From positions 1 through 64,000 of the forward strand of contig NZ_AVCJ01000050.1 in NCBI RefSeq assembly GCF_000743535.1: a DNA stretch of 64,000 nucleotides, read 5' to 3'. Shown piece by piece: positions 21,797-34,955 of this stretch. The number at the start of each line of letters is the position of its first letter. The stretch's first letter is position 1. The DNA is from Arenimonas donghaensis DSM 18148 = HO3-R19 (GTDB lineage Bacteria > Pseudomonadota > Gammaproteobacteria > Xanthomonadales > Xanthomonadaceae). Position numbers and translations under genes: made by a program. The notes beneath the pieces are model-generated. The model was not told where the DNA came from. It did no database searches and saw only the letters and a list, made by a program, of their open reading frames with translations.

Positions 21797-21895
21797 CCGG
21801 GGCCGGGCAGGGCGGCGGGACGGGGCTCTGGAGGGGGCGGCATGGTATCCTTCCGGGGTTTCCCATCCCGCCACCCCAACCCCGCGAGGATCGTG

Positions 21896-23095
21896 ATGCC
21901 CCAGCTCGCCAAGCGCATGGGCCGTGCCAAGCCCAGCGCCATCATGGCCGTCGCCGAAAAGGCAAAGAAGCTCAAGGCCGAAGGCCGTGACATCGTCAGC
22001 TTCTCCATCGGCGTACCCAACTTCCTGCCCGGCGAGCATGTCTACGCCGCCGCCCGCGAGGCGCTCGAAAAGGACAGTGGCCAGTACGGCTCGAACCGCG
22101 GCGCCGATGCGCTGCTCGATGCCTTCCTGCACCACATCGAAGCCCTGGGCCTGACCGGCTACACGCGCCTGAACTGCGCCACCGGCGTCGGCGCCAAGCA
22201 CATCCTTTACAACCTGGCCGAGGCCCTGCTCGACGAAGGCGACACCATCGCCTACGCCGTGCCCTACTGGACCACCTACGCCGACATCGCCGAGGTGCTG
22301 GACGCGAAGATCCTCGAGCTGCCGTGCCCGGCGAGCCAGGACTACAAGCTCACCCCGGCGCAGCTCGACAAGGCCCTGGCCAGCAAGCCCAAGGTGTTCC
22401 TGTTCAACAACCCGAACAACCCCACCGGCATGGTCTACACCCGCGAGGAAATCGCGGCGCTGGCCGACGTCATCGTCAAGCACCCGGACACCTGGGTGAT
22501 CACCGACGACATCTACAACACCATGGTGTTCGACGGCCTGGGTTACCACAACTTCGTCCAGGCCCGGCCTGAACTGCGCGAGCGGGTGGTGTTCGTCGAT
22601 TCGCTGTCCAAGACCTACGGCATGCCCGGCTGGCGCGTCGGCTTCCTGGCCGGCCCCGAGGTCGTGGCCAAGGCGGTCACGGTGCTCAACTCCACCCACA
22701 TCACCAACCTGCCCGAGGTCGTCACCGCCGCCGCCGTGGCCGCGCTGACCGGCCCGCAGGACGTGCCCGCCGGCAAGTGCGCCGAGTTCCAGGCCAAGCG
22801 CGACCAGGTGGTGGCGACGATGAACGCGATCCCCGGCGTGGTTTGCCCGACGCCCCGCGGCGCGTTCTACGTGTTCCCCGACATCAGCTGCGCCTTCGGC
22901 AAATCGCACAACGGCGTGACCATCGCCAACGACGTCGACTTCTGCAGCGCGCTGCTCGAAGCCAAGGGCGTGGCCTGCGTGCCGGGCTCGGCTTTCGGCG
23001 AGCCGCGCGCGCTGCGCATCAGCTACACCTGTCCGACCGAGCAGCTGCCCAAGGGCCTGCAGCGGATCCAGGAATTTTTCGCAGAATTGAAGTAA
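21896..23095 (+). CDS. Class I aminotransferase (aspartate aminotransferase type)
   Basis: A 399-aa PLP enzyme of fold type I resembling class Ib aspartate/prephenate aminotransferases. It has NNPNNPTG at about 171-178, DDIYNTM for cofactor contact, the PLP lysine K239 in [12 protein letters not shown] and the C-terminal RISYT arginine that binds the alpha-carboxylate. Exact amino donor unknown; aspartate is likely given the neighbour mdh, since oxaloacetate would link both enzymes. The start at 21896 ([10 protein letters not shown]) has GAGGA upstream. Confidence 0.88.
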   Translation: MPQLAKRMGRAKPSAIMAVAEKAKKLKAEGRDIVSFSIGVPNFLPGEHVYAAAREALEKDSGQYGSNRGADALLDAFLHHIEALGLTGYTRLNCATGVGAKHILYNLAEALLDEGDTIAYAVPYWTTYADIAEVLDAKILELPCPASQDYKLTPAQLDKALASKPKVFLFNNPNNPTGMVYTREEIAALADVIVKHPDTWVITDDIYNTMVFDGLGYHNFVQARPELRERVVFVDSLSKTYGMPGWRVGFLAGPEVVAKAVTVLNSTHITNLPEVVTAAAVAALTGPQDVPAGKCAEFQAKRDQVVATMNAIPGVVCPTPRGAFYVFPDISCAFGKSHNGVTIANDVDFCSALLEAKGVACVPGSAFGEPRALRISYTCPTEQLPKGLQRIQEFFAELK

Positions 23096-23105
23096 GGAGA
23101 TCCGC

Positions 23106-24089
23106 ATGAAGACCCCCGTCCGTGTTGCCGTCACCGGCGCCGCTGGCCAGATCGGCTATTCCCTGCTGTTCCGCATCGCCTCCGGCGAAATGCTGGGCAA
23201 GGACCAGCCGGTCATCCTGCAGATGCTCGAGCTGCCGATGGAAAAGGCCCAGGCCGCGCTCAAGGGCGTGATGATGGAACTCGAAGACTGCGCCTTCCCG
23301 CTGCTGGCGGGCATGGTCGGCACCGACGACCCGATGGTCGCCTTCAAGGACGCCGACGTCGCCCTGCTGGTCGGCGCGATGCCGCGCGGCCCGGGCATGG
23401 AGCGCAAGGACCTGCTGCTCAAGAACGCCGAGATCTTCACCGTGCAGGGCAAGGCGCTCAATGCCGTCGCCTCGCGCGGCGTCAAGGTGCTGGTGGTCGG
23501 CAACCCGGCCAACACCAATGCCTACATCGCCATGAAGTCGGCGCCCGACCTCGACCCGAAGAACTTCACCGCGATGCTCCGCCTCGACCACAACCGGGCG
23601 CTGTCGCAGCTGGCGATCAAGGCCGGCGTTGACGTGGCCGACATCGAGAAGCTGGTCGTCTGGGGCAACCACAGCCCGACCATGTACCCGGACTACCGCC
23701 TGGCCACCGCCAACGGAGCCTCGCTCAAGGACAAGATCGGCGACGAGACCTGGAACCGCGAGACCTTCATCCCCAAGGTCGGCAAGCGCGGCGCCGCCAT
23801 CATCGAAGCGCGCGGCCTGTCCTCGGCCGCCTCGGCCGCCAACGCCGCCATCGACCACATCCGCGACTGGTCGCTGGGCACCGACGGCAAGTGGGCCACC
23901 ATGGGCGTGCCGTCCGACGGCAGCTACGGCATCCCCAAGGACGTGATCTACGGTTTCCCGGTGACCTGCAAGGACGGCAAGTACGAAATCGTCCAGGGCC
24001 TGGAAATCGACGAGTACTCGCGTTCGATGATGGACAAGACCCTGGCCGAGCTCGAGGAAGAGCGCGCCGGCGTCGCCCACCTGCTCTGA
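23106..24089 (+). CDS. mdh: Malate dehydrogenase
   Basis: A 327-aa NAD-dependent malate dehydrogenase of the cytosolic-type clade used by many proteobacteria, catalysing malate/oxaloacetate interconversion in the TCA cycle. The Rossmann motif is GAAGQIG (residues 11-17), the substrate region is [11 protein letters not shown], and the catalytic histidine is H189 in [11 protein letters not shown]. It follows the aminotransferase after 10 nt with a strong AAGGAG, so the two genes are one operon; a terminator follows. Confidence 0.96.
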   Translation: MKTPVRVAVTGAAGQIGYSLLFRIASGEMLGKDQPVILQMLELPMEKAQAALKGVMMELEDCAFPLLAGMVGTDDPMVAFKDADVALLVGAMPRGPGMERKDLLLKNAEIFTVQGKALNAVASRGVKVLVVGNPANTNAYIAMKSAPDLDPKNFTAMLRLDHNRALSQLAIKAGVDVADIEKLVVWGNHSPTMYPDYRLATANGASLKDKIGDETWNRETFIPKVGKRGAAIIEARGLSSAASAANAAIDHIRDWSLGTDGKWATMGVPSDGSYGIPKDVIYGFPVTCKDGKYEIVQGLEIDEYSRSMMDKTLAELEEERAGVAHLL

Positions 24090-24098
24090 TGACACCAC

Positions 24099-24129
24099 GA
24101 AGGCGGCCTCCGGGCCGCCTTCTTGCTTG
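24099..24129 (+). terminator. Intrinsic terminator after mdh
   Basis: GAAGGCGGCC (24099-24108) pairs over 10 bp with GGCCGCCTTC (24113-24122) across TCCG, followed by TTGCTTG. It lies only 12 nt ahead of the prpB start, so some read-through into prpBC is likely unless a separate promoter exists. Confidence 0.7.
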
Positions 24130-24141
24130 AAGGTTCCGAGA

Positions 24142-25029
24142 ATGACCGCAATCGTATCCGCCGGCGCGCGTTTCCGCGCCGCCGTCAGGGAAGAATCCCC
24201 GCTGCAGGTGATGGGCGCGATCACCGCCTACGCCGGCCTCATGGCCAGGCGCACCGGCTACAAGGCCCTGTACCTCTCGGGTGGCGGCGTCGCCGCCAAC
24301 TCGCTGGGCATGCCCGACCTGGGCATTTCCACGATGGAGGACGTACTCACCGACGCCCGCCGCATCGTCGATGCCACCGGCATGCCCTTGCTGGTGGATA
24401 TCGACACCGGCTGGGGCGGTGCCTTCAACATCGGCCGCACCATCAAGAACTTCCAGCGCGTCGGCGTCGCCGCCGTGCACATGGAGGACCAGGTCGGCCA
24501 AAAGCGCTGCGGCCACCGCCCGGGCAAGGAAGTGGTCTCCATGCAGGAAATGGTCGACCGCGTGAAGTCGGCCGTCGACGCCCGCACCGACGATGACTTC
24601 GTAATCATGGCCCGCACCGACGCGGCTGCCGTCGAAGGCCTGGACGCCGCCATCGAACGCGCCGTGGCCTACGTCGAGGCCGGCGCCGACATGGTGTTCC
24701 CCGAAGCCATGCGCTCGCTCGACGACTACCGCAAGGTCAAGTCCGCGGTGAAGGTGCCGGTGCTGGCCAACCTCACCGAGTTCGGCTCGACCCCGTTCTT
24801 CACCACCGACGAACTGCGCGGGGCCGGCGTGGACATCGCGCTTTATTGCTGCGGCGCCTACCGCGCGATGAACAAGGCCGCGCTGCATTTCTACGAAACC
24901 GTGCGCCGCGAAGGCACCCAGAAGAACATCATCGACACCCTGCAGACCCGCGCCGAGCTCTACGACTTCCTGGGCTACCACGCCTACGAAGACAAGCTCG
25001 ACGAGCTGTTCTCGCAGAAAAAAGACTGA
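24142..25029 (+). CDS. prpB: Methylisocitrate lyase
   Basis: PrpB (295 aa; E. coli 296) cleaves 2-methylisocitrate to pyruvate and succinate, the last step of the methylcitrate cycle that removes propionyl-CoA. The isocitrate-lyase superfamily loop KRCGH holds the catalytic C123, with metal-site residues in DIDTGWGG and HMEDQ. The ATG at 24142 is preferred to an in-frame TTG at 24127, which overlaps the mdh terminator. It is followed after 15 nt by prpC. Confidence 0.95.
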   Translation: MTAIVSAGARFRAAVREESPLQVMGAITAYAGLMARRTGYKALYLSGGGVAANSLGMPDLGISTMEDVLTDARRIVDATGMPLLVDIDTGWGGAFNIGRTIKNFQRVGVAAVHMEDQVGQKRCGHRPGKEVVSMQEMVDRVKSAVDARTDDDFVIMARTDAAAVEGLDAAIERAVAYVEAGADMVFPEAMRSLDDYRKVKSAVKVPVLANLTEFGSTPFFTTDELRGAGVDIALYCCGAYRAMNKAALHFYETVRREGTQKNIIDTLQTRAELYDFLGYHAYEDKLDELFSQKKD

Positions 25030-25044
25030 GCAAGGAGCCAGACG

Positions 25045-26193
25045 ATGAGCAACGACACCCAACTGCCCAAGCCGAAGAAGTCGGTCGCCCTGAGCGGCAC
25101 CGCCGCCGGCAACACCGCCCTGTGCACCGTCGGCCGCAGCGGCAACGACCTGCACTACCGCGGCTACGACATCAAGGACCTGGCGACCAAGGCCGGCTTC
25201 GAGGAAGTGGCGCACTTGCTGGTGCACGGCGCGCTGCCCACCGCCAGCCAGCTGGCCGCCTACAAGACCAAGCTCAAGCGCCTGCGCGGCCTGCCGGCGA
25301 TCGTCACCGACGCCCTGGAGCTGGTGCCGGCCAACGCCCACCCGATGGACGTGATGCGCACGGGCTGTTCAGTGCTGGGCACCGTGCTGCCCGAGCGTGA
25401 AGGCCACCCGGCCGCCGAGGCGCGCGACATCGCCGACCGGCTGATGGCCAGCTTCGGCTCGATGCTGCTGTACTGGTGGCACTTCACCCGCAACGGCCGT
25501 CGCATCGACGTCGAAACCGACGACGACACCATCGCCGCGCACTTTCTGCACCTGCTGCACGGCGAGCCGCCGAGCGCGTCCCACGCCGAGGCCCTGGACA
25601 AGTCGCTGGTGCTCTACGCCGAGCACGAGTTCAATGCGTCCACCTTCACCGCGCGCGTGATCGCCGGCACCGGCAGCGACATGTTCAGCTGCCTCACCGG
25701 CGCCATCGGCGCGCTGCGTGGTCCCAAGCATGGCGGCGCCAACGAGGTCGCGATGGACATCATCGCGCGCTACGCCAGCGCCGACGAGGCCGAGGCGGAC
25801 ATCCGCGCCCGGGTCGAGCGCAAGGAAATCGTCATCGGCTTCGGCCACCCGGTCTACACCGTCGGCGACCCGCGCAACCCGATCATCAAGGAAATCAGCC
25901 GCAAGCTGTGCAAGGAAGGCGGCAACCAGGTCCTGTTCGACGTCTCCGAGCGCATCGAGACGCTGATGATGGACATGAAGAAGATGTTCCCCAACCTCGA
26001 CTGGTACAGCGCCTCGGCCTACCACATGATGGGCGTGCCGACGCCGATGTTCACGCCGCTTTTCGTCATTGCCCGCACCAGCGGCTGGTCGGCGCACGTC
26101 ATCGAGCAGCGCATCGACGGCAAGATCATCCGCCCGAGCGCCAACTACACCGGCCCCGAAGACCGCGACTTCGTCGCCATCAACAAGCGCTGA
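25045..26193 (+). CDS. prpC: 2-methylcitrate synthase
   Basis: PrpC (382 aa) is a short citrate-synthase-family enzyme condensing propionyl-CoA with oxaloacetate. Family features are [21 protein letters not shown], the histidine in [15 protein letters not shown], and [23 protein letters not shown] near the end. Its length and N-terminus fit methylcitrate synthase rather than housekeeping citrate synthase (about 430 aa). It is coupled with prpB. Confidence 0.93.
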   Translation: MSNDTQLPKPKKSVALSGTAAGNTALCTVGRSGNDLHYRGYDIKDLATKAGFEEVAHLLVHGALPTASQLAAYKTKLKRLRGLPAIVTDALELVPANAHPMDVMRTGCSVLGTVLPEREGHPAAEARDIADRLMASFGSMLLYWWHFTRNGRRIDVETDDDTIAAHFLHLLHGEPPSASHAEALDKSLVLYAEHEFNASTFTARVIAGTGSDMFSCLTGAIGALRGPKHGGANEVAMDIIARYASADEAEADIRARVERKEIVIGFGHPVYTVGDPRNPIIKEISRKLCKEGGNQVLFDVSERIETLMMDMKKMFPNLDWYSASAYHMMGVPTPMFTPLFVIARTSGWSAHVIEQRIDGKIIRPSANYTGPEDRDFVAINKR

Positions 26194-26213
26194 CCCCTCC
26201 GGTTCGCCCAAAG

Positions 26214-26246
26214 AAAAAGGCCGCGCATCACTGCGCGGCCTTTTTT
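26214..26246. terminator. Bidirectional intrinsic terminator after prpC
   Basis: A 14-bp perfect stem (26214-26227 with 26232-26245, loop TCAC) has A5 on one side and T6 on the other, so it can end both prpC and the convergent SleB-like gene. It is one of the strongest terminators in the window. Confidence 0.9.
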
Positions 26247-26262
26247 CGTGCCATGGGTCCGG

Positions 26263-26781
26263 TCAGGGCGCCATGCGCTGGGTCGCGGAGGGCAGGGCGG
26301 CGACGTTGACCGTCGGCACCGGCGCGGCCTTGGGCGGGGTCAGGCGCTGGACCCGGAAGAAGGTGTGGTCGCCGATGGTCGCCACCTGGGGGTAGGTCGC
26401 CCAGCTGGGGTTGGCCAGGTCCAGGGCCGCGAAGTGGCTGGCGCCGGGCACCACCTCCTTGCGCTCGCCGGCCGGCAACTGCCAGTCGGCCTGGGCCTCG
26501 AAGGCGACCTGCACGGCGCGTTCCCAGGCCCGCAGGTTCTTCATGCGCAGGCCGGGGTTCACGATGGTCGGGGCGAACTGCTTGCGGGCGGTCACGACGT
26601 CGCAGACCGACTCGCCCCACTGGCCCGACTCCCGGCGGCGCAGGGCCACTTCGGCCACGGCGCGCTGGCCCAGCGACGACTGGTCGCGGGCTTCGAGGTA
26701 GATGGTGGTCGCCAGGCAAAGCGGGTCGGCGGCGGGCTGGGGCAGCACCGAGGCTAGCCAAAGGACGAAAGACAGCTTCAT
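26263..26781 (-). CDS. SleB-type cell wall hydrolase, exported
   Basis: A 172-aa exported protein: a signal sequence (MKLSFVLWLASVLPQPAA) followed directly by a SleB/Hydrolase_2-type domain with CLATTIYLEARDQSSLGQRAVAEVALRR, where the glutamate of YLEAR is the probable catalytic acid. The family contains spore and cell-wall amidases and transglycosylases; in a non-sporulating Gram-negative a peptidoglycan remodelling role is likely. AAGGAG lies before the start at 26781. It lies between prpC and fadH and is unrelated in function. Confidence 0.8.
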   Translation of the reverse strand: MKLSFVLWLASVLPQPAADPLCLATTIYLEARDQSSLGQRAVAEVALRRRESGQWGESVCDVVTARKQFAPTIVNPGLRMKNLRAWERAVQVAFEAQADWQLPAGERKEVVPGASHFAALDLANPSWATYPQVATIGDHTFFRVQRLTPPKAAPVPTVNVAALPSATQRMAP

Positions 26782-27091
26782 GGCGGAACTCCTTGCTCCG
26801 TTGCGCCGCACTTTTCCATCCGCCAGACGGCGGCTCCCGCAAGGGACCAACGGATTGGGGGTGAAGGTGCGGCCTGGCGTTTTGGGGATGGACGAGCGAG
26901 GCTCGCACTCCGGGGTCGCTGGCGTCAGGTGGGCGACCCGCCGGAATCCCCTGGGAGCCATGTGCTCCGGGGCCGATTAGTCGACGCGGCCAGGGGCCGG
27001 GCGTCGATTCCAGCCGCGCATACTACTCGAAGGTCCCGAACCTTGCCTGAACGGGCCTGGCCAAGCCTTTGATTCTTATTGGAGTAATTGC
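26782..27091. other. 310-nt intergenic region upstream of the SleB-like gene
   Basis: This region separates the start of the SleB-like gene from the end of fadH, both on the minus strand. It holds the SleB ribosome-binding site (AAGGAG on the minus strand) and a short AT-rich patch near 27069-27090 just past the fadH stop. No convincing gene, RNA or strong hairpin was seen. Confidence 0.5.
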
Positions 27092-30763
<3,672 letters not shown>

Positions 30764-30881
30764 TTAGATTCCCGTTAACAATCCAGTCGTTAAGGTTTGT
30801 CCGACTCTGGCGGGACTGCAAACGACCCCATCGGTCCGCACCGTTTGAGCTGTTTCCCTAATTAGAACTATGGAGCAAATC

Positions 30882-31952
30882 ATGAAGAAGAAACTCCTGT
30901 GCTGTGCCCTCCTGGGCGCCATGGCGACTGCAACCTCCGCGATGGCGCAGGATTTTGACGACCGCTGGTACGTCTCCGGCGGCCTGGGCTTCAACTTCCA
31001 GGACGACGACCGCGGCACTGAAGACGTCGCGTTCGGCACGATCGGCCTGGGCAAGTTCCTGACCCCGAACTGGTCGCTGGACGTCGAAGCCAACTACCAG
31101 AACCCGATGCTGCGCGGCTCTGACCTGCTGTTCAGCCAGTACGGCCTGTCGGTCGACTCGCGCTACCACTTCCTGCGCGAAGGCAGCAACTGGTGGCCGT
31201 ACATCCGCATGGGCCTGGGCTACCAGCGCGCCGAGGAAGAGTTCGACAACTTCCCGAGCCCGAACTCCCCGGGCCAGCGTGAGGATTCCTTCCTCGCCGC
31301 CAACCTGGGCGTCGGCCTGCAGGCCGACTACGACCGTTACGCGCTGCGTGGCGAGCTCGGCACCCGCGTCTCCTTCGACGACACCTCGGTGGTCGCGCCG
31401 GACTCCAACTCCTTCGGCGACATCCTGGCCTCGATGTCCGTGCTGGTGAAGCTGGGCAACCTGCCGGCCCCGGTCATCCCGGAAGAGCCGGTGGTCCAGA
31501 CCACCTGCGCCGACCTCGATGACGACGGCGACGGCGTCAACAACTGCGACGACAAGTGCCCGGGTTCGGTTGCCGGCCAGGCCATTGGTCCGGACGGTTG
31601 CCCGGTTCCGCTGACGATCGACCTCAAGGGCGTGAACTTCGACTTCGACAAGGCCACCCTGCGTCCCGACGCGGTCGTGATCCTCGACGAAGCCATCGCG
31701 ATCCTGAAGAAGTACCCGCAGCTCAAGGTCGAAGTCGCCGGTCACACCGACGCCATCGGCACCGAGCAGTACAACCAGGGTCTGTCCGAACGTCGCGCCA
31801 AGACCGTGTACGACTACCTGACCAACGCCGGTATCGGCGCTGATCGCCTGGTCGGTCCGAACGGTTACGGCGAGAGCCGCCCGATCGACACCAACGACAC
31901 CGCCGAAGGCCGTGCGCGCAACCGCCGCACCGAGCTGAACGTGCAGAACTAA
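30882..31952 (+). CDS. OmpA family outer membrane porin
   Basis: A 356-aa outer membrane protein. A signal peptide (cleavage after AMA, residue 22) precedes an eight-strand-type OmpA beta-barrel (about 25-195), a calcium-binding TSP3-like linker (DLDDDGDGVNNCDDKCPG) and a C-terminal peptidoglycan-binding OmpA domain (FDFDKATLRPDA, AGHTDAIGTEQYN, NRRTELNV). The ATG at 30882 has GGAG 6 nt upstream; an ATG 12 nt earlier would place that GGAG inside the gene. A strong terminator follows, so it is probably a monocistronic, highly expressed gene. Confidence 0.94.
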   Translation: MKKKLLCCALLGAMATATSAMAQDFDDRWYVSGGLGFNFQDDDRGTEDVAFGTIGLGKFLTPNWSLDVEANYQNPMLRGSDLLFSQYGLSVDSRYHFLREGSNWWPYIRMGLGYQRAEEEFDNFPSPNSPGQREDSFLAANLGVGLQADYDRYALRGELGTRVSFDDTSVVAPDSNSFGDILASMSVLVKLGNLPAPVIPEEPVVQTTCADLDDDGDGVNNCDDKCPGSVAGQAIGPDGCPVPLTIDLKGVNFDFDKATLRPDAVVILDEAIAILKKYPQLKVEVAGHTDAIGTEQYNQGLSERRAKTVYDYLTNAGIGADRLVGPNGYGESRPIDTNDTAEGRARNRRTELNVQN

Positions 31953-31975
31953 GCAACACGGTTCGAAGGTAATAC

Positions 31976-32009
31976 CGAAGCCCGGCCTAGTGCCGGGCTT
32001 CGTTTTTTT
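31976..32009 (+). terminator. Strong intrinsic terminator after the ompA-like gene
   Basis: CGAAGCCCGGC (31976-31986) pairs perfectly over 11 bp with GCCGGGCTTCG (31992-32002), loop CTAGT, followed by seven T. Textbook rho-independent form. Confidence 0.92.
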
Positions 32010-32095
32010 GGCGGACGTCGTTCAGGAAACCGCGTTGCGCATCGTGGTTGCGAAGCCTAAGCTTTGCGCAGTCCCGATCGCCCCCACGGTGAAGA

Positions 32096-32557
32096 ATGAA
32101 ACGCACCCTGATTTCGTTGATGCTGTCCGCCCCGATGCTTGCACTTGCCGCCGAGCCGATGCAGGCCGCCGAGCCGGCTCAAACCACGCTGGCCGCCGAA
32201 CCGGACTGCGCCCCGACCGGGACGGCCGGGCCGGCGACGGCGTCCGGCCAGGACGAGGCCCCGGCACTGCCGTGCGTGGATACGACGGCGGCTGCGGCGC
32301 CGGTGGAGCCGGCCTACGTGCCCAAGACCGCGCACGACAACTCGCCGTACCGCTTCGACATGAACCAGAACGGCAAGCGCATGACCGCCGAGGAGTTCGA
32401 CGCCTGGATGCAGGCCAAGGGTATCCGCGTCGCGACCGGCCAGCCCGGCGCAGCCAGTGGCCATCGTTCGGCCACGCAGGGCACGTCGGCGGCCAACCCG
32501 GTCACGCCGGCCCCGGACACCAAGCCGTCGCCGCCGCCGCCGCGCGAAGACGACTGA
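32096..32557 (+). CDS. Exported hypothetical protein with an EF-hand-like loop
   Basis: A 153-aa protein of unknown function. The N-terminus looks like a signal peptide (MKRTLISLMLSAPMLALA), then comes a low-complexity Ala/Glu/Pro region with repeated AEP triplets. A short conserved-looking core holds DMNQNGKRMTAEEFDAWM, which fits the 12-residue EF-hand loop pattern (D1, N3, N5, G6, E12) except for Arg at position 8. The tail is rich in P and ends in acidic residues. It is transcribed away from ompA after a terminator. A calcium-binding role is only suggested. Confidence 0.7.
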   Translation: MKRTLISLMLSAPMLALAAEPMQAAEPAQTTLAAEPDCAPTGTAGPATASGQDEAPALPCVDTTAAAAPVEPAYVPKTAHDNSPYRFDMNQNGKRMTAEEFDAWMQAKGIRVATGQPGAASGHRSATQGTSAANPVTPAPDTKPSPPPPREDD

Positions 32558-32564
32558 CCCGGCC

Positions 32565-33596
32565 TCAGGGCTTCCGGAAGCGGTAGTGCGCCACCAGCCA
32601 CTGCCGCCCGTCGTCATAGCCGAACAGTTCGGCGCAGGCCATCCAGAACATCCGCCAGCGCTGGGCCCATCGCGGTGCCGCTTCGGCACCGTAGGCCGAT
32701 TCGAGCACGGTCAGCACCTCGCGGTGGTTGCGGTCCTGGTTCTCGAGCCAGTGGTTGGCGGTGCGCTGGTAGTGTGAACCGGGCAGCAGCCAGCGCTGTT
32801 CGATGGCCAGGTCCTGCTGGAAGTGCAGCAGGGTGTCCGCCGACGGCATCAGGCCGCCGGTGAAGAAGTACCGGCCCATCCAGTTGTCGTCGCCCTCGGT
32901 GAGGAAGGGGTACATCAGGTACCTGTGCGCGAAGATGTGCACGAACAGCTTGCCGCCGGGCTTGAGCCAGCGCGCGATCTTGGCCAGCAGGTGCTGGTAG
33001 TTGCGCATGTGTTCGAACATCTCGATGGACACGACGCGGTCGAAGGCCGCCTCGGGCATGTCCAGCTGCACCACGTCACGGGTCAGGATCTCGACGTTGC
33101 CCAGCCCCCTTGCCGCCGCCTGCGCCATGATGTGTTCGCGCTGGCTGGCCGAGTTGGAGACGCCGGTGATGCGCGCGTTCGGATAGCGGGCCGCCATCCA
33201 GAGCGTCAGCGACCCCCAGCCGCAGCCCAGTTCCAGGATGTGCTGGCCGTCGGCAAGCTCCGCCCGCTCGCCGTACAGGGCCAGCATGGCCTCCTCGGCC
33301 TGGTCCAGGCTCTCGTGGCCGGTCGGATAGTAGGCGCTGGAGTATTTCAGCCGTGCGCCCAGGCACAGTTCGAAGAATCGTGCCGGCACTTCGTAGTGTT
33401 GTTCGTTGGCGGCCGCCGTCTCGATCGCGATGGGGCTCAGGCGCAGTTCGGCGAGCAGTTCGCGGAAGCGGGCATCGGCACGGTCCAGGTCGCCGCCGCC
33501 TTCCTCGCGAAGCCGCTGGGCACACAGCCGGCGGATACCGAGGCGGGTCAGCGCGTCGGGCACCAGCCCGCGCTCGCAAAGTTCGATCAGGGACAT
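32565..33596 (-). CDS. Cyclopropane-fatty-acid-synthase-like SAM methyltransferase
   Basis: A 343-aa methyltransferase of the CFA synthase/coclaurine N-methyltransferase-like group. The SAM motif ILELGCGWGSLTLWMA is clear, followed by VSIEMFEHMRNYQ and HIFAHRYLMYPF. It lacks the separate N-terminal lipid-binding domain of true CFA synthase, so it may act on another acyl or small substrate. Last gene of a seven-gene minus-strand operon that contains a second, longer CFA-like gene; 4 nt separate it from the DUF1295 gene. Confidence 0.85.
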   Translation of the reverse strand: MSLIELCERGLVPDALTRLGIRRLCAQRLREEGGGDLDRADARFRELLAELRLSPIAIETAAANEQHYEVPARFFELCLGARLKYSSAYYPTGHESLDQAEEAMLALYGERAELADGQHILELGCGWGSLTLWMAARYPNARITGVSNSASQREHIMAQAAARGLGNVEILTRDVVQLDMPEAAFDRVVSIEMFEHMRNYQHLLAKIARWLKPGGKLFVHIFAHRYLMYPFLTEGDDNWMGRYFFTGGLMPSADTLLHFQQDLAIEQRWLLPGSHYQRTANHWLENQDRNHREVLTVLESAYGAEAAPRWAQRWRMFWMACAELFGYDDGRQWLVAHYRFRKP

Positions 33597-33600
33597 CCGG

Positions 33601-34395
33601 TCACTCCAGGGAAGGGGAAGACTTGCGCGGCGGCCAGGGGAAGAAGGCGCTGACCTCGCGCTGGTAGCGGCGGTAGTCCTCGCCGCGGCTGCGTTCGGCC
33701 TGTTTTTCGGTCCAGGGGATGCCGCTGACCCGGTAGAGGAAGGCGAACATCAGGACCGGGCCGACCAGGCTCAGCCAGAACAGGTCGCCGCCCACCGCCA
33801 GGCAGACATAGGCGAACCAGTGCAGCCACTCGAAAAAATAGTTCGGGTGCCGCGACCAGCCCCACAGGCCGATCCGGCAGGTCTTGCCGGCATTGGACGC
33901 GTCGGCGCGGAATCGCGCCAGCTGGCGGTCGGCCAGGCTTTCCCCGGCCATCGCGCCCAGCCAGACCAGCACGGCCAAAGCCGTCCAGCCCGTGAGATGG
34001 TAGACCCCGTTGTCGGCCGCGGCGATGAAGGGCAGGGCGAACAGGGCCACGACCACCGCCTGGAGCTGGAAAAACGCGAAGAATTTCGCCGGGCTGCCGT
34101 TCCATTCCGCGCGCAGCGCGCGGTAGCGGCCGTCTTCTTCTTCGTTGAGTACGCGGTGCAGCAGGTGCAGGCACAGGCGTGCGCCCCAGACGCTGCCGAA
34201 CATCGCCACCAGGCCGCGGCTCATCGGCGAGCCCTCGCCGACCACGCCCACCAACAGCGCCGCCAGCGCCATCAGCCCGGCCCAGCCCACGTCCACGTAG
34301 CCCACGTTGCGCACGCGCATCGCGAAGGCCCAGAGCGCCACCATGGCCAGCGCCGAGCCCAGCCAGACCAGGCCCACCGTCATCCAGGGATTCAT
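33601..34395 (-). CDS. DUF1295 steroid-reductase-like membrane protein
   Basis: A 264-aa polytopic membrane protein (about six to seven hydrophobic segments) of the DUF1295 family, related to steroid 5-alpha-reductase and isoprenylcysteine methyltransferase folds. The C-terminal signature LWGWSRHPNYFFEWLHWFAY resembles the cofactor-binding region of those enzymes. Reductase activity on an unsaturated lipid is plausible, not shown. Its start overlaps the DUF2878 stop by 4 nt (ATGA). Confidence 0.85.
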   Translation of the reverse strand: MNPWMTVGLVWLGSALAMVALWAFAMRVRNVGYVDVGWAGLMALAALLVGVVGEGSPMSRGLVAMFGSVWGARLCLHLLHRVLNEEEDGRYRALRAEWNGSPAKFFAFFQLQAVVVALFALPFIAAADNGVYHLTGWTALAVLVWLGAMAGESLADRQLARFRADASNAGKTCRIGLWGWSRHPNYFFEWLHWFAYVCLAVGGDLFWLSLVGPVLMFAFLYRVSGIPWTEKQAERSRGEDYRRYQREVSAFFPWPPRKSSPSLE

Positions 34396-34955
34396 GCCGT
34401 CGTCCTCCTGCGTCGGGCGCCGGCGTCACCGGCGACGGCCAGCCGTCCGTCGATCGCGAACAGCAGGGGCAGCACCACCGCCCAACCCAGCGCCAGCGCC
34501 GTGAGCACGCTGGCCACCGGGGCGCCGAAACTCACGGCGTCGAAGGCGCCGGCGGCGGTCCAGTAGGCCAGCGGGCCGCCAACCAGGCCCAGGGCCGCGG
34601 CGGCCAGCGGCCATTGCCGCAGGCGTGCCATCGAATGATTGAGCGTGAGCGCGAAACCGACCCACAGCGACGCGATCCAGGCCGGCGCGACGCCCGTCCA
34701 CGGCCAGGCTTCGGCATACACCAACCAGCCCGAGGCGGCGAAGGCGCTGTCGAGTGCGATGCCCAGCGGCAGGGCCACGGCCAACAGGCGCAGGTCGTCG
34801 CGTGCGCGGCCACCCCAGGCCAGCATCGCCGCCGCGAAGGCCAGCGCGGCCAGCGGGCCGGCCCAGGCCAGTCCGGCACCGGCGCCGGCGACGCTGGCCA
34901 GCCAGACGGCCTGGAAGCCGACCACGTTGGCGAGGGTGAGCCAGGCGCCCTTCAT
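34392..34955 (-). CDS. DUF2878 integral membrane protein
   Basis: A 187-aa protein with five to six hydrophobic helices, of the DUF2878 family, which has no known function but is typically found in operons with CFA-like, DUF1295 and DUF1365 genes. It starts with ATG immediately after the TGA of the upstream CFA-like gene and overlaps the DUF1295 start, so all three are translationally coupled. Confidence 0.8.
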   Translation of the reverse strand: MKGAWLTLANVVGFQAVWLASVAGAGAGLAWAGPLAALAFAAAMLAWGGRARDDLRLLAVALPLGIALDSAFAASGWLVYAEAWPWTGVAPAWIASLWVGFALTLNHSMARLRQWPLAAAALGLVGGPLAYWTAAGAFDAVSFGAPVASVLTALALGWAVVLPLLFAIDGRLAVAGDAGARRRRTTA

